From: Symbiodinium natans
Lineage: Eukaryota; Sar; Dinophyceae; Suessiales; Symbiodiniaceae
DNA: 64,000 nt
Direction of reading: 5' to 3'
NCBI GenBank assembly: GCA_905221605.1
Contig: CAJNDS010002324.1
Coordinates: 374,501 to 438,500, forward strand
Shown: positions 22,829 through 34,700 of the stretch, in pieces
Position numbering within the stretch: position 1 is the stretch's first letter
Layout of the letters: the number at the start of each line of letters is the position of its first letter
The notes under the pieces: generated by a model
What the model was told of the DNA's origin: nothing
Database searches by the model: none
Seen by the model: only the letters and a program-made list of their open reading frames with translations
Made by a program: the position numbers and the translations under genes

Positions 22829-22893
22829 CTTTGTCACCAGCTCAAAACTCGGAGCTCCTGCTTGTACTTTGCCGTCTGGTACTTCTGCCAGGT
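22829..22893 (-). pseudogene. Gene A frame-broken exon TWQKYQTAKYKQ
   Basis: Borders as in gene B (CAG acceptor, AAG|GTTGCT donor), but 65 bp instead of 57; the reading frame meets TGA before the donor. Confidence 0.72.
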
Positions 22894-23811
22894 CTGGGAG
22901 GAAAGGTATAGGGTGTACACAGCGCCACAAAACCCTGACTGAGCACCTTGTTCGGAAACGTACACAAGCAATCTGGCATGGTTTCTTAACTAGCATGGCC
23001 CTGAAAATACCCTCTGAGAAATATCCTGAATATGATCCTCTTAAACCCGAAACCCTAAACCCTAAACCCTAAACCCTAAACCCTAAACCCCACATTTAAG
23101 GGGTTGGGAGGGGCTTTAATTTTAGGCGCAGGCCCCCAGGATGCTTCTGAGCCTTAGGCGCACTGCTGTCTACCAGCCACTGCTTCTTGGGGGCCCAGAC
23201 GGGGTTTAGGGTTTAGGGTTTAGGGTTTGAGGTTGTGTTTAGGGTATGGGGTTCCTAGGGGGCTAAGGCTCGAAAAAACTGCGAAGCAGGCAACAAAACT
23301 CCGCCAGCCCTAAGCCCAAAAAAAACCTAAACCTCCGTCAGACAGCTGCAAGGGTCGCATACAGTTTAGGGTTTAGGGTTTAGGGTTTAGGGTTGCCCAA
23401 AGAAATACATTTGATTTTTTGGGGGGTTCTTCAGCAAATACTCGTCCAGTGAAACCCTGTCATGACAAGATCCGAAGCTTTGTTGCAGGCTCAGCGGAGC
23501 AAGACGCCGCGTCATAGGTTCTAGGTTCCGCCGCAAACGGCCGGAAAACAAAAAAACAAAACAAACAGTGGCCTCTTTTGCTTACTGGAGTTCAGAATCT
23601 TACCAAAGCTCGGCATCATCGAAACCATCAAAAACCCTGAAGTCCTCTCAGGGTTCGGGTTTTCATCCCAGGGTTGGTTTGGGATTTGGGCATTTGGGGT
23701 GTAGGGTTTAGGGTTTGTTTAGGGTGTAGGGTTCTTGGTTTAGGATTTAAGTAGGGCTTAGGCTTTCGGCTTTTGGGGTTTTAGGTTTCAGGGTTTACTT
23801 TTGAGTTCCGC

Positions 23812-23882
23812 CTCCTTGCTCATCGTCGCCGCCTTCTTGGCGGCCTTTGCGCCGCGGTCCCGTCGGACCCGCTTCGGCAAAC
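23812..23882 (-). CDS. Gene A basic exon LPKRVRRDRGAKAAKKAATM
   Basis: Counterpart of 52,432-52,502; TAG acceptor and GAG|GCGGAA donor. Confidence 0.85.
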
Positions 23883-24448
23883 CTATAGCAAGATGGGAAG
23901 GCACCCCGGCTTGCAAAACTACTACAATATAGGATAATTTAGCATCATATAGTATCATATAGTATCAAAAAAACTACTAGTTGCTTAAGAGGCCCGGAAA
24001 AGTTAGAACATATTCTTCCTTATTAAGGGCAATATTGGGATTATTATGTTTTGTTCTTTTGGGATTCTTATGCAAGTAGTAGAAAAGGGTCTGTAGGGCC
24101 TTGAGGGCTTTAGGGCTTAGGCGTTTAGGGGGTAGGGTTGAGGGTTTGAAGGTTTTAGGGTTTCAAGGTTGCGGGGAGTTCACTGGGAAGATACAGGACC
24201 CCTAAAACCGAAGCCTCCAAATCCTAAATCCCAGAATGCTTGACCAAGAATGGACACAAACAGCAGGGTTAACATTTCCCGCAGGAAGCTCACTAAACCC
24301 TAAACCTTAAACCCTCAAAGCCCCAAGCCGCCAATGACGAGCAATGCTTGGAGGGTTGAGGGTTCAGGGTTGAGGGTGAACAGCACCTAGGGTGTTAGGG
24401 TGAAGGGTCCAGGGTTCAGGGTTGAGCCCTGGAGACCACAAAGCATGC

Positions 24449-24491
24449 AAAAGAGGCGAAGGCGCCTGTCACGGCGCTGATCTCCGCCGAC
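24449..24491 (-). CDS. Gene A exon VGGDQRRDRRLRLF
   Basis: Phase 0 from AAAAVAMK..LF and phase 1 into the Cys codon before LPKRV. The alternative frame SAEISAVTGAFASF is open too. Confidence 0.5.
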
Positions 24492-25010
24492 CTCGATTTG
24501 ATACCCTGAACCCTGAACCCTGAACCCCAACCCTAATCCCTAAACCCTGAACCCTAAACCCTAACCCCTGAAAATCTCAACCGTGCAGTAGTAGCTCGAA
24601 GCGTGCAGGATGCAGGGATCCCAACTCAAAAGCCCCCTTAAGGCTGTAACCCCAAAAAGGGGGCTCCCTGAGTGCACTCCTCATGTGGGCGTTTCTGTGA
24701 AAGAAGGGGGTACCTTATTCGGGTCCTTGTTACAAGGGAACTCTACCATTTGGGGGTGCTATTTGAGTTCCCCTATTTTCGTAAAATCCCCATATGCCTT
24801 CCTTCCCTTCCCCTGCTCCGGCCCATCCCCTTAGATGGCTCCCTATGGAACCCCTGAGAAGAATCCCTTCGGGGATCTAGACTCTGAGCAGCTTCAAGAG
24901 GCCCTCAACCCTAAACCCTACACCCCTCGACCCTAAACCCTAAACCCTAAACCCCAAACCCTAAACCCTAACCCTAGACCCCTCTATACCCTAAACCCCG
25001 CTGACTGCGC

Positions 25011-25058
25011 AAAGAGCGGCTCCACCCTTTTGGCCTTCATGGCCACCGCGGCTGCCGC
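25011..25058 (-). CDS. Gene A exon AAAAVAMKAKRVEPLF
   Basis: Counterpart of 52,907-52,954; CCAG acceptor and GC donor. Confidence 0.8.
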
Positions 25059-25071
25059 CTGGCAAGTGAGT

Positions 25072-25160
25072 TAGGGTTTAGGGTTTAGGGTTTAGGGTTT
25101 AGGGTTTAGGGTTTAGGGTTTAGGGTTTAGGGTTTAGGGTTTAGGGTTTAGGGTTTAGGG
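25072..25160. repeat. (TTTAGGG)n array
   Basis: About 12-13 heptamers immediately upstream (transcription sense) of the Ala-rich exon of gene A. Confidence 0.95.
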
Positions 25161-25215
25161 CTTAGGGCCTAGGATTTAGGTTTTAGGGTCTAGGGTCTAG
25201 AGTTTAGGGTTACTG

Positions 25216-25353
25216 ACTTGGAGGTTCATGCTACTTATTAACAAATGTTACCTGTACTTATAACCCACTTATAAGCCCCTTAAGTGCCCTAACATGGTTA
25301 TAAGTACAGTCATAAGTACAGATATTAAAAATTGGTTAATAAGCACCATGATG
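25216..25353. mobile_element. MITE-like element, family 2
   Basis: ACTTGGAGGTTCATGCTACTT..CTGTACTTATAACC / GGTTATAAGTACAG..AATAAGCACCATGA. One end has decayed. Confidence 0.72.
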
Positions 25354-25521
25354 GGGTTTAGGCCTTGTCGAAGTATAGGTTAGAGGGTTGGGGGTACCAT
25401 TATTTTGGAGGGAGGGCTAACAAAAACCAGACCACCCCCTCCCGCCTCCCCCCTTAGCCCTGTAAGGCAAACAAAACCCTGTCAAAAAAGGCCAAAGCCC
25501 TAAATTCTCAGCCCTCAACGC

Positions 25522-25576
25522 CTTCTTCACCATCGTGATCAAGTCGCGTGGGGTGGCAGACAGGTGAGGCGCAACG
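25522..25576 (-). CDS. Gene A exon VAPHLSATPRDLITMVKK
   Basis: AAAG acceptor; AAG|GCGTTG donor (GC). Counterpart of 53,254-53,306. Confidence 0.5.
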
Positions 25577-25822
25577 CTTTAGAGCAAAATGCTCGCGGTT
25601 CAGGGGATAGGGTTTTGGGGGGCACGTGGCTTGGGGTTGTGGCTTTGGCGACTAAAGGACTAAAGGGCTTTGGGGTTTTGGCATGGTTTTAGCGGTGTAA
25701 GGATACTTGGCTCCTTGAGATTTTGGCTTGTAGCTTATAAGACTCTGCGGCTACGGATTCGATCGGCCTGCGGCAAACCCTAAACCCTAAACCCTAAACC
25801 CCAAACCCCAAACCCAAAACAC

Positions 25823-25866
25823 CAAAGGAGAGGCCCACGTTCTGAGGCCGAAGTGTGGTGGGAAAT
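25823..25866 (-). CDS. Gene A exon TTLRPQNVGLSF (candidate)
   Basis: Counterpart of 53,711-53,755; GT donor conserved. Start approximate. Confidence 0.38.
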
Positions 25867-26045
25867 CGGAACGTAAGCAGCGTGTCAGGAGCTGCTAATT
25901 CATAAAGGCCCATGGTACCGAAGCACTCCTCGCTACACCATGGTAGGTTTTGGGTTTAGGGTTTACGGTTTAGGGTGTAGGCTTTAGAGTATATTAGGGC
26001 TGGGGATTGAGGGCTGAAGGAGATTCCAGAAATCGCCAACTCCAG

Positions 26046-28634
26046 ACGAAATATCTCCTTCAAAAGAGCATCGCTTGGGGATCTTTCAACTGGCCCTCAT
26101 AGATGATGCTTACAAAACTCAGAACGCGATGTTCAAAGCTGGGACTCAGACTGTGTAGAAACAAACACAAAAGCCCGTGCAAACACCATGCATCCTGTTT
26201 CTTCGCTTCGCCGTGCCCACATGCATTGTGCCCTTTCCATGGCTTCTGGCAAGCTATGGTCTCGAACGACTCTGGCATGGCGTTTGCCAATACTCAGAAG
26301 CAACATGGTGGTTTCCGAACATAGGGAGGGGGGGCATACCCTTTCTGGGGGGTCCCTCTAAGCGGATTCTATTCTACTTGTGGTAAAGGCCCCCATTTTC
26401 GGAAATACCCACATTTTCGGGTGGAGGTCCAAAATTCGGGCCTCAAGGACCCGACTGGGTCTTTGATGGCGCTGTCAGCCTTTCAGGCGTTGTGAACATG
26501 TCGAGCCCACGCACGCCGAAAAGGGTTCAAGATCCCTGTATACTACGAAACCCAAAATTACAGACAGAAAGCGCTACAGTGCCATTATAAGAAAGATTCG
26601 TTTTTATGTTTTGGGGGGGTTCTTAAGCAGCTAGTAGCCAAGCAGCCATCGTGAGGCTCGCTGGCGGACATGCAGCGATTACCAAGTGGAGCCATCCTTC
26701 TCGAGTTTCCCCATCAAGGGAAGAGCAAAGCCCACGACCACTTAGGGCTCAGCAAGTTGCTTCCCAAATTGGCCCAGCCCACATGGGGGTTTACAACAAC
26801 AGGGGACCCCAAGAATAGATCCCCACGTAGGAGGACCCCAATAAGGTACCCCTCAACCCTAAACCCTAAACCCCAAACTCTAAACCCTGACCCTAAACCC
26901 TGTGTTCGGAACCCGCCATATGATGCCCAATCATTCCCAATTATGGTAACGAGAAGACACTGGTGGCCTAAATCCCAGGGCTCGGGGCTTCGGACGTGTT
27001 TAGGGTTTATGGTTTAGGGTTTGGGGCTTGGGGTTTAGGGTTTAGGGTTTCAGCTTTTGGGGGTCTCCGGGGGCTTTGCTACATCCCGGAAAATACGGCC
27101 AAAAGCATTGGCACGCAAGGCCAATAGACCGCATCTACCCAACACTCTCTGAAGGTGCGCTTGCACTCGCAGCACTGCGTACCGCATCGCCTGGAGTGGG
27201 GCCTGGGGCCTAGGGATACAGGCTGAGAGCACCTAGACAGACCACCACTGGCCTAGTAGACAGATCTTGCGTTTCAGCAACTTAGAGTGTGCATTAGCTA
27301 TGTCCAGGGATCCCCCCGGCAATTCCTAATAGGGCTTGGTTCCTCACAACCCCCCCCCCCACCCGCCCACGCAGCCACAAAAGAAGTAGCGACAGCCCAC
27401 ATACAAAGCCAAAGCCTGCACACTCAACAGAGAAGTGCAGCCTGGATATCTGAGGGCTTTCCTGACACACGTGAGTTTTGCGGGATTGCCCCGTCTAAGG
27501 CCGGATTGGTAATCCCTCAACCCTTCAACCAAAGAGGCTTAGGATTCTGCGTGTTTGAAGAGAAGAAGTAATATGGCTGCCTCCAGGTTCCTACCCCCTC
27601 ATCCAGCGATGCCAAAACCATGTTCTAATACGAAATTGATCGCATCCATGGTGGGCCTTGCATGGCTGGTCAGCACCAACCAGACACCTACGTGAACCGT
27701 GCTACAAACTCGCTACCCCTTCCTAGCTCCAGATTGACGCCGTGATCTTGTGAACTTGGAGCCCCCCCATGGAAGTCGGGAAAAGGAGGCGCTACCCCAC
27801 TTCAAGGGTCGAAGCCTGTGGTGAGCACCACAGCGCGTCAGCGCGTCGCGTAGGTAAGCACAAGCACCTCAAGAGCTATGACCGATGCTTCTTTGGGAGC
27901 TCTTGGCTAAAATTGTCAGCTTCAACAGGCCCTCAACCCTAAACCCGTCCCGAACCTCTGAACTGAAGGGGCCCTGGCCCCGAAGCCTATAAAAGTGAAT
28001 CTCGGGGTTACGTGAATCGATGCAGTGATTTGATGTAAGCTTTAGGACCGGGTGTCACAATTTGCGGTTGGGGCCGTAGGTCGAGGGCTTGCATAAGGTT
28101 CTGAACCCCCAAACACCAAAGCCTGTTGATGATTTGCGAGCCTATATAGGAGGCTTGGGGTCAGGGCGTAGACAATCCCTAAACATGCATGCAAACATGA
28201 CATGCAAAAAAGAGCCAGTTGCAAACACTTTCTGGGTTGTGCTTTCAGCTATTTGTTGAGAGAATTACTGAATACGTCCCTTATAAGGACAGAAGTGAAA
28301 ATGAGAAGTAGCTCAGACCAGCTAGATGCTAACTCGTACACTCCAAACCCGCAACACGCGCCCAACCCGAAACCCTCAACCCCAAACCACAAGGTAGGTT
28401 TGGCGCTCACACGATGTTTTTCAACTAGTTTCTTGGGCTTTGAACGGCTTAAAAGAAGCGGGGGGGGTTGGGGGGTCTGCGCCCCCCATTTGCAAACACC
28501 CTGCTCACATGATGGGCCCTATAAATGTGACATATTTATGGCTTTATAAGGATTCTGTAGGGATTATGTAGGGATTACGCGTGCTATGTTCAAATCAATC
28601 CCTGAAACCCCAATCTGCCTAAAGTTCTCGCCTC
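26046..28634. other. Spacer between genes B and A
   Basis: Mostly unique sequence with few telomere-type repeats. Holds a candidate Cys-rich exon (27,139-27,174), a plus-strand poly-C run (27,351-27,360) and presumably the promoter of gene A. I see no TATA box or spliced-leader-like sequence that I could defend. Confidence 0.5.
27139..27174 (-). CDS. Candidate Cys-rich exon CCECKRTFRECW
   Basis: GCAG acceptor, CCECKRTFRECW, donor TGG|GTAGAT, minus strand, in the spacer upstream of gene A. Cys spacing hints at a metal-binding knuckle. It may be a 5' exon of gene A; no gene B counterpart seen. Confidence 0.3.
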
Positions 28635-28713
28635 CTACTTCGTCTTCGCCGGCCAGGTCTTCAGCACACCCCTTCGCGTACCCACCGACTTCTTGGAGTA
28701 GCCTTCGCGACCG
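28635..28713 (-). CDS. Gene B terminal exon (candidate)
   Basis: After a TAAG acceptor the minus strand reads GREGYSKKSVGTRRG then VLKTWPAKTK and a TAG stop (28,635-28,637). This gives a basic C-terminal tail. No second copy lies in the window, so the frame cannot be checked by comparison. A shifted frame would read AVAKATPRSRW and end at an internal TGA, also closing the protein here. Confidence 0.45.
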
Positions 28714-31700
28714 CTTAGTGCTCAGGGTAGGGTTCAGGGTTTAGGGTTTAGTTGATAGGGTTTATAGGGTTTATAGGGTTTATAGGGTTTATAGGGTTTA
28801 TAGGGTTTATAGGGTTTATAGGGTTTATAGGTTTGTAGGGCGTATCGAGTTTATAGGGTTTAGGGTCCAGAGATTAGGGCTCCGATCGTTCCCAGCCTAC
28901 GGCTAGAGCCAATGCGGGAGCCCATCTCGGACGACGGAATTGCCCAGGATGGCCCTTATACCCCTCTGAAAAAATATTCCTGACTATGATCCTAAAACCC
29001 AATAAGGGAAAACACAAAAAGTCCCGGCCTACAGTACCTAGTTACGGATACTGCGCCGCAGGCTTCGGTCACACGACTCAGCAACGAGGGTGGGCAATGC
29101 AGGGAAACTCGGTGGGCCTCTCCGACAGATTTCTGCGCATGCGCAGTGAGTGCTCAAGAGATACCTTGTGGGACTTTCTGCACGCTTCTCTGAGGTCTAC
29201 GAGGTGCGCCTGGTGTACTGGTTTAGGCATCAAGCCCTGACAAGAGTAGACTGCAGCTCGCCCCCCCCCCCCTCGCACCCCCAAATAGCACCGGACAAGT
29301 TTAAAACAAACACGCACACACACAGAGAAAAAAAAAAGACACACCACAACAACCCCAGCAATACCCTGGAGCCCAGAAAGAACCAAACACCCTAAACTCA
29401 TCTGTCAACCCATTCTAGCCCTAAACACCCGAAACCCCCTAAAACCCCCCCAAACCCTAAATCCAAATTCCTAAACCCTAAACCCTAAACCCTTAAACCC
29501 GACCCCATTCTGGCCTTGGGGTTCCGGGAGAAGGGTGTAGCGCTTGTCGTCCTTGTTCGGATGGTGGAAGCCTCCGCTGCGAAGTGCTTTGATTTGAGGT
29601 TTAGGGTTTAGGGTTTAGGGTTTAGGGTTTAGGGTTTAGGGTTTAGGGTTTAGGGTTTAGGGTTTAGGGTTTAGGGTTTAGGGTTTAGGGTTTAGGGTTT
29701 AGGGTTTAGGGTTTAGGGTTTAGGGTTTAGGAGGGGGGTTTAGAGGGCTTTCAGGGATTTTAAGGTTACAGTTTGTTTAGGGGATTTGGAGGGCCGTTCG
29801 AATTGCGGGCAGGACCACATTACCCATTCTAAGGGAAACATGGTTTCAGCCCCTAGAAAGCGTGAGACCCGAAGCCCTACAGTAACCCTAAAGACCTAAA
29901 CCCCCTAAACATCCTATATCCCAAACACCTCTAAACTCCAAACCTTCCCAATCCCTGCACCTCTAAAACCCCCAAAGCCCTCGACGACCCCCCTAAACCC
30001 CAAACCTTAAACCCCCCTAAACATCCGTAAACCCCCTTAGCCCATCCAAAACTGTATAGGTGTGTATACGTATGTATGCATGCATGTATGTAACTTAGTT
30101 GCTGAGTTCATAAGCCCCAAAAAAGTGTACACTTTCAGTTCTACAGGGGATTATAGCATCCCAAAAAGTCTAAAGTGTGCTCACTCAGCTACTAAGGTAA
30201 AAAACAGCCCTACAGCCAAGGTGCTGAACTTCTTGAGCTCCTTCTGCACGCTGGGAGGTGTCTTGGCCTGGCAACTTCCAGGATTCTTTGGGCGCAGAGC
30301 TGCTCACAAGACCCTAAGCCCTCAAACCCTCAGATAATATAGGGGGTCTAGGGTTCAGGGTTCAGGGTCTAGGGTTTAGAGTACTGCCTTATGGTCCCTA
30401 TATAATTTGGCTATGATCACCCACCAAAACCCTATTCTAGCTACTAAGGCCCCTAAAAGCAGCTTGGGCGCGTGGCAGCCACAGCAGAAGTAGACCACAC
30501 TGAAGCGCTGCCCATCGAAGTCGTGGACCTGACGGCCGGTATATTTAAGAGGGCTGGGGGAGTAGGGTTTAGGGTTTAGGGCTAGGGTTTAGGGTTTCAA
30601 GGCGGCTTGAGGGCAACAAACAATAGGGGGCTGGACAAGTTCAGGGTTTAGGGCGACTAGCAAAACCTCCTGGCGCTCACTTCCGACGACGTCTGCCTAA
30701 GTCCTTGAAGGGATGCGTAGTTTGGGGACACTCACAGGAAACCACCCTAAACACCCCCAAACACCCCCAAATACTTGAAAACAACAGGACCCCAGACACC
30801 TGGCAGTCTCGAGACTTCCGGCACCAAGAGCCCCAGCACCCTTCCTTAGGTTTGTTTTTATTTGACTAGGGTTAGGATTTAGGGCTTAGGGGCTTAGGGT
30901 TTAGGATTTAGGGTTTAGGGGCTTAGGGTTTAGGATTTAGGGTTTAGGGAATTAGGGTCCCAAAGTCTTTCAGAGCCTTCAAGACTTCCCAGTCAGAATC
31001 CGTTCCCTCGCATCCCCCGGAAACCCAGCCTCGTGCGCGGTGTTGCCGTTGAAGAGCACGAGGTTCTTCTTGATGTCGACCTATGGTGCAGAAGGCCCAT
31101 GCCACAAACCCTCAACGAGCATTCCAGTTTAAGGAACGAGCATTCCAGTTTAAGGAATGAGGGGATGAGGTACCCTAAATATTCCTTGAGGGGTATATAT
31201 ATATATATATAGCGCCCTAATTCCCTAATTCCCTCGTTCCCTACTAAGAACCGGGAAGAGTAGGGTGCGTAGGGATTCTGGGACTTGGGCTCTCGGGTTT
31301 CAGGGCAGCTTTCAAGACCAAAAGCTTGAAAGCCTCCAACGACTAAGGGTCGATACTTGGTTAAACAACCCAAAGCCCAACAAGCCCAAAACCGTATGCG
31401 TCAAGAACACCCTCAACTTCTGCTGAAAATCCCAAGAAGCACGTTACCGCCCCAAAGAATTCTGCAGCCGCACACACCGAAAAATCCGAAGCCCAGGCAC
31501 TATGCCACTATGCCCCATGGTTTCGAGGTCTAAGCTTACACGACTTGAACTAATTCACTTCGCCAACCCACCCCTAATCCCCATCTTCGTCAAGTTTTCG
31601 GATTCAGAAGTGTGCAGTGCGGAGGCTCAAGGTAATGGGGTTTAATGTGTAGAGTTCAGAGCTTAGGGCTTAGGGATTAATACAGGGCCTCAATAGTTGC

Positions 31701-34700
31701 CAACGTCATCCCCTTTTCATCCCCGCTTAGTACCCGAATGCAAACTCTGATTCTAGTTAAACATAGTACGGCACCATATCAAAAAGGACCCCCAAAGGGA
31801 ACCCTGACTCAGAGAACAGCCCCTATGTAGGGATTCTAGAAAGGAAACGCGAAATTCCAAACCCCAAACCCAAAACCCTAAACCCTCAAATCTATTCTAA
31901 ACCCTGAACCGTGAACTCTAAACCCTAAACCCGGAACCCTAAACCCTAACCCTAAACCCTAAACCCTAAAACCTATAGGCTCCTGCATGACGACCCCGTA
32001 AACCCCAAATCTTGGGGGCTGCCAAGAATCTGTCTTCTTCTGACTCTCAGGCCTGGGCCAGGGGGCCCAGAAGGTGAAAGTTCAGGATCCCTAAAACCGC
32101 ACGAGGGATCTAGCAATAAACCCTAGACCCTAGACCCTAGACCCTAAACCCTAAACCCTAAACCCTAAACCTCAAACCTCAAACCCCAAACCCCAAACCC
32201 TTAACCCGAAACCCTACACTTGCTTGCGGGAACTCCTCTCCGAGTGGACATCATGGGGCGCGTTGCCGGTCTGTGCTGGTAGGGGCGATTCTTGGATGTG
32301 CTTCCCTGCTTTCATCATCAATGGGTAAAAACTCAAAAATCCGACGTGGAGGTCGAAGCTGTCATGCTAAGATCAACATATGCAACACACACACACACAC
32401 ACACACAAATTGGAAGACTGACTAAGACAGCTCCGGGATGGATCTTTGGGACCAGGCGTTGAGTACTAAAAAGGGACTTCACGGGCCTTTCCAGCTGTTG
32501 ACCCTGAACCCGAAACCCCCAACCCCAAACCCCAAAACCCAAACCCTGAGCCCTAAACCCTAAACCTGCGAAGCCATAAGCTTGGGTCAGGGGTGTGGTG
32601 CAGGTGGCGAGTTATACAAGGGGCCGTGTTACATCAGGGACCGCAACAAGGGACCATCAATTAACAGATCTGATGACCACGTAAAGTTTAAGAGGCCACT
32701 CATCTCGCTGGTGCGACTCAAGGTGAAAGCGAAAAGCGGATCCTTGCATGAACAGAAACAGCCGTAGAAAGTGGAGGGCAAATCCCCTTATAGCGCCGCT
32801 TTATCATCGATCCAGCTGGTGAGAATCGAACTGCGAAGAGAGCCCCACAAGCGCCAGCTATAGGACAGAAGTGGATGCGGACAACCACCAAGCTGTTTCA
32901 TTCCACATATTCTTTACCAGTCGTCGTACATTTTTGACTCTGTTGAGAACTGACATCTGCACAGCACAAACACAAAACCCAACCCTAAACCCTAAACCCT
33001 AAACCCTAAACCCTAAACCCTAAACCCTAAACCCTAAACCCTAAACCCTAAATCCTAAACCCTAAACCCTAAACCTGAATGTCCAAGGTGCAGCTCGTGC
33101 AGCTTCTGCGACTTGTCGTCTTCGGGCCATACCTTGGGCGCTGTGTCTGAGGTATTGGTTTAGGGTTTAGGGTTTAGGGTTTAGGGTTTAGTGTTTAGGG
33201 TTTAGGGTTTAGGGTTTAGGGGTTATACGTAAGCCTGCAATGCATCCTAAACTGCCCCTCGGCGCAAATCAAAGCAGTCAGACGTTTCAGTGTTTGGGTT
33301 ATACGTACAGTTATATTTGGTTAATACGTACCATGAACCTCCTAACAAGAAATCTCGTCAAACAAGCCATATGGATAAACCCTAAACCCTAAACCCTACA
33401 TCCTAAACCCTAAACCCTAAACCCTCAAGCCCTAAGAAAACCAAAAACACACGCAAGAGGCCAGGCTCTTGCAGTCTAAGATGCAAGAGAGCCTTTGGAT
33501 TCCTGAGGCCTGGCTTTTTGGGCTCATGGTGCGTATTTACCAATCATAACTGTACTTATAACCATATTCGGGCACGCTTAAGGGGCTTATAAGTGGGTTA
33601 TCAGTACAGTTATGATTTACGGTAAACCCCCTAAACCCTAAACCCCCTAAACCCTAAACCCCCCTGGGTTTTTGGGCTGACAGCCCAAGCTCTTGAAGTC
33701 TTTTGCTTGGCCGCCCAGTAACCATATGGGAGTTTCCGAAAATAGGGGTACCTTTTTTGGGGTTTGGGTTGTTTAACCCTAAACCCTAAACCCTAAACCC
33801 CAAGTTGCTGCTGCCCAAGCACGCTGAGCTCACCGCCGGTGAAATTGCCGAAGGCCTCCCATCAATAGGAAGAGATCGTCTCGTTGTATCCCTAAACCCC
33901 AAACCCTAAACCCTAAACCCTAAATCCTAAGCCCTAAATGCCCTGACCATAAACCTCGGGTTCTGCATTCCGCAGATTCTGGGTGTTCTCAGGTCTCTCA
34001 GGAGACTGGTTAATGAACCTTCGGCCTTGCGGATTCAACCTGCGTTTAAACTGTTCAAGCTGCAGCCAAGAGCCTTGTCTTGTGCTGGGGTGAACTCGGG
34101 TTAGGGGTTTGGGGTTTAGGGTTTAGGGTTCTCTTCAACACTTCCGACGAAGATAGTTGGATGGCTCGGAAGTAGATGCCTTCAAAACAGACCAATGCTC
34201 ATGACAGGGCCCCTGGTTTGAGGGTTCTACTTTCTGGATTCTTGAAAAAGGGGAATCCCCAGAGCTGAACTTGAACCCTAAACCTTACGCCCAAAGCACA
34301 GTACTTTCACCCTGGGACCCGGGGGGGGCATGGGGGGGGGCTGGCTTGGGGGCGACGTGGGGTGAGGAGGGGCAGCCAGCTGACACCCCGACGTATGGCG
34401 TGCAAGTTGTCAGTGGTCCAGCTGGGCATGTTTTGGGGGACAACCCTAAACCCTAATCTACCCCGCAAGCCCTATAAGCCCCAGCGCCTGGATGAACGAA
34501 GGACCGAAGTTGTTCCCATCTCGATGACGCCGGGCGGCATAGTTGCCTTGGCTATGCGGCCAATAAGCTTTACTTCTCCAGTGATCTAAGGGACCAAGAA
34601 GTTAATGACCCTTGGATGGTAAAGGGATCATACTGGGTACTTATGGATTGTCCGCTTCCGTGGAACATGCCACAACAACAAAGGCTTCTCTGACTCAACA

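Larger units (their letters stand above)
1..26045 (-). pseudogene. Gene A: tandem paralogue of gene B, 3' end outside window, partly decayed
   Basis: The same ordered exon series as gene B is seen on the minus strand at a nearly constant offset of about 27.3-30.4 kb. The exons of the 2OG-Fe(II) domain (1-38, 128-178, 3274-3309, 4210-4242, 5490-5548, 6357-6376) keep every motif residue, and several changes are silent. Elsewhere there are lesions: TGA for TGG in the exon at 15,143-15,177, 8 extra bases in the exon at 22,829-22,893, a stop and indels at 13,038-13,094, altered donors at 14,690 and 16,856, and no counterpart to the coiled-coil exon or to the candidate exons at 55.3-55.7 kb. I infer a pseudogene or a gene shortened at its 5' side. 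The last two exons would lie left of position 1. Confidence 0.55.
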
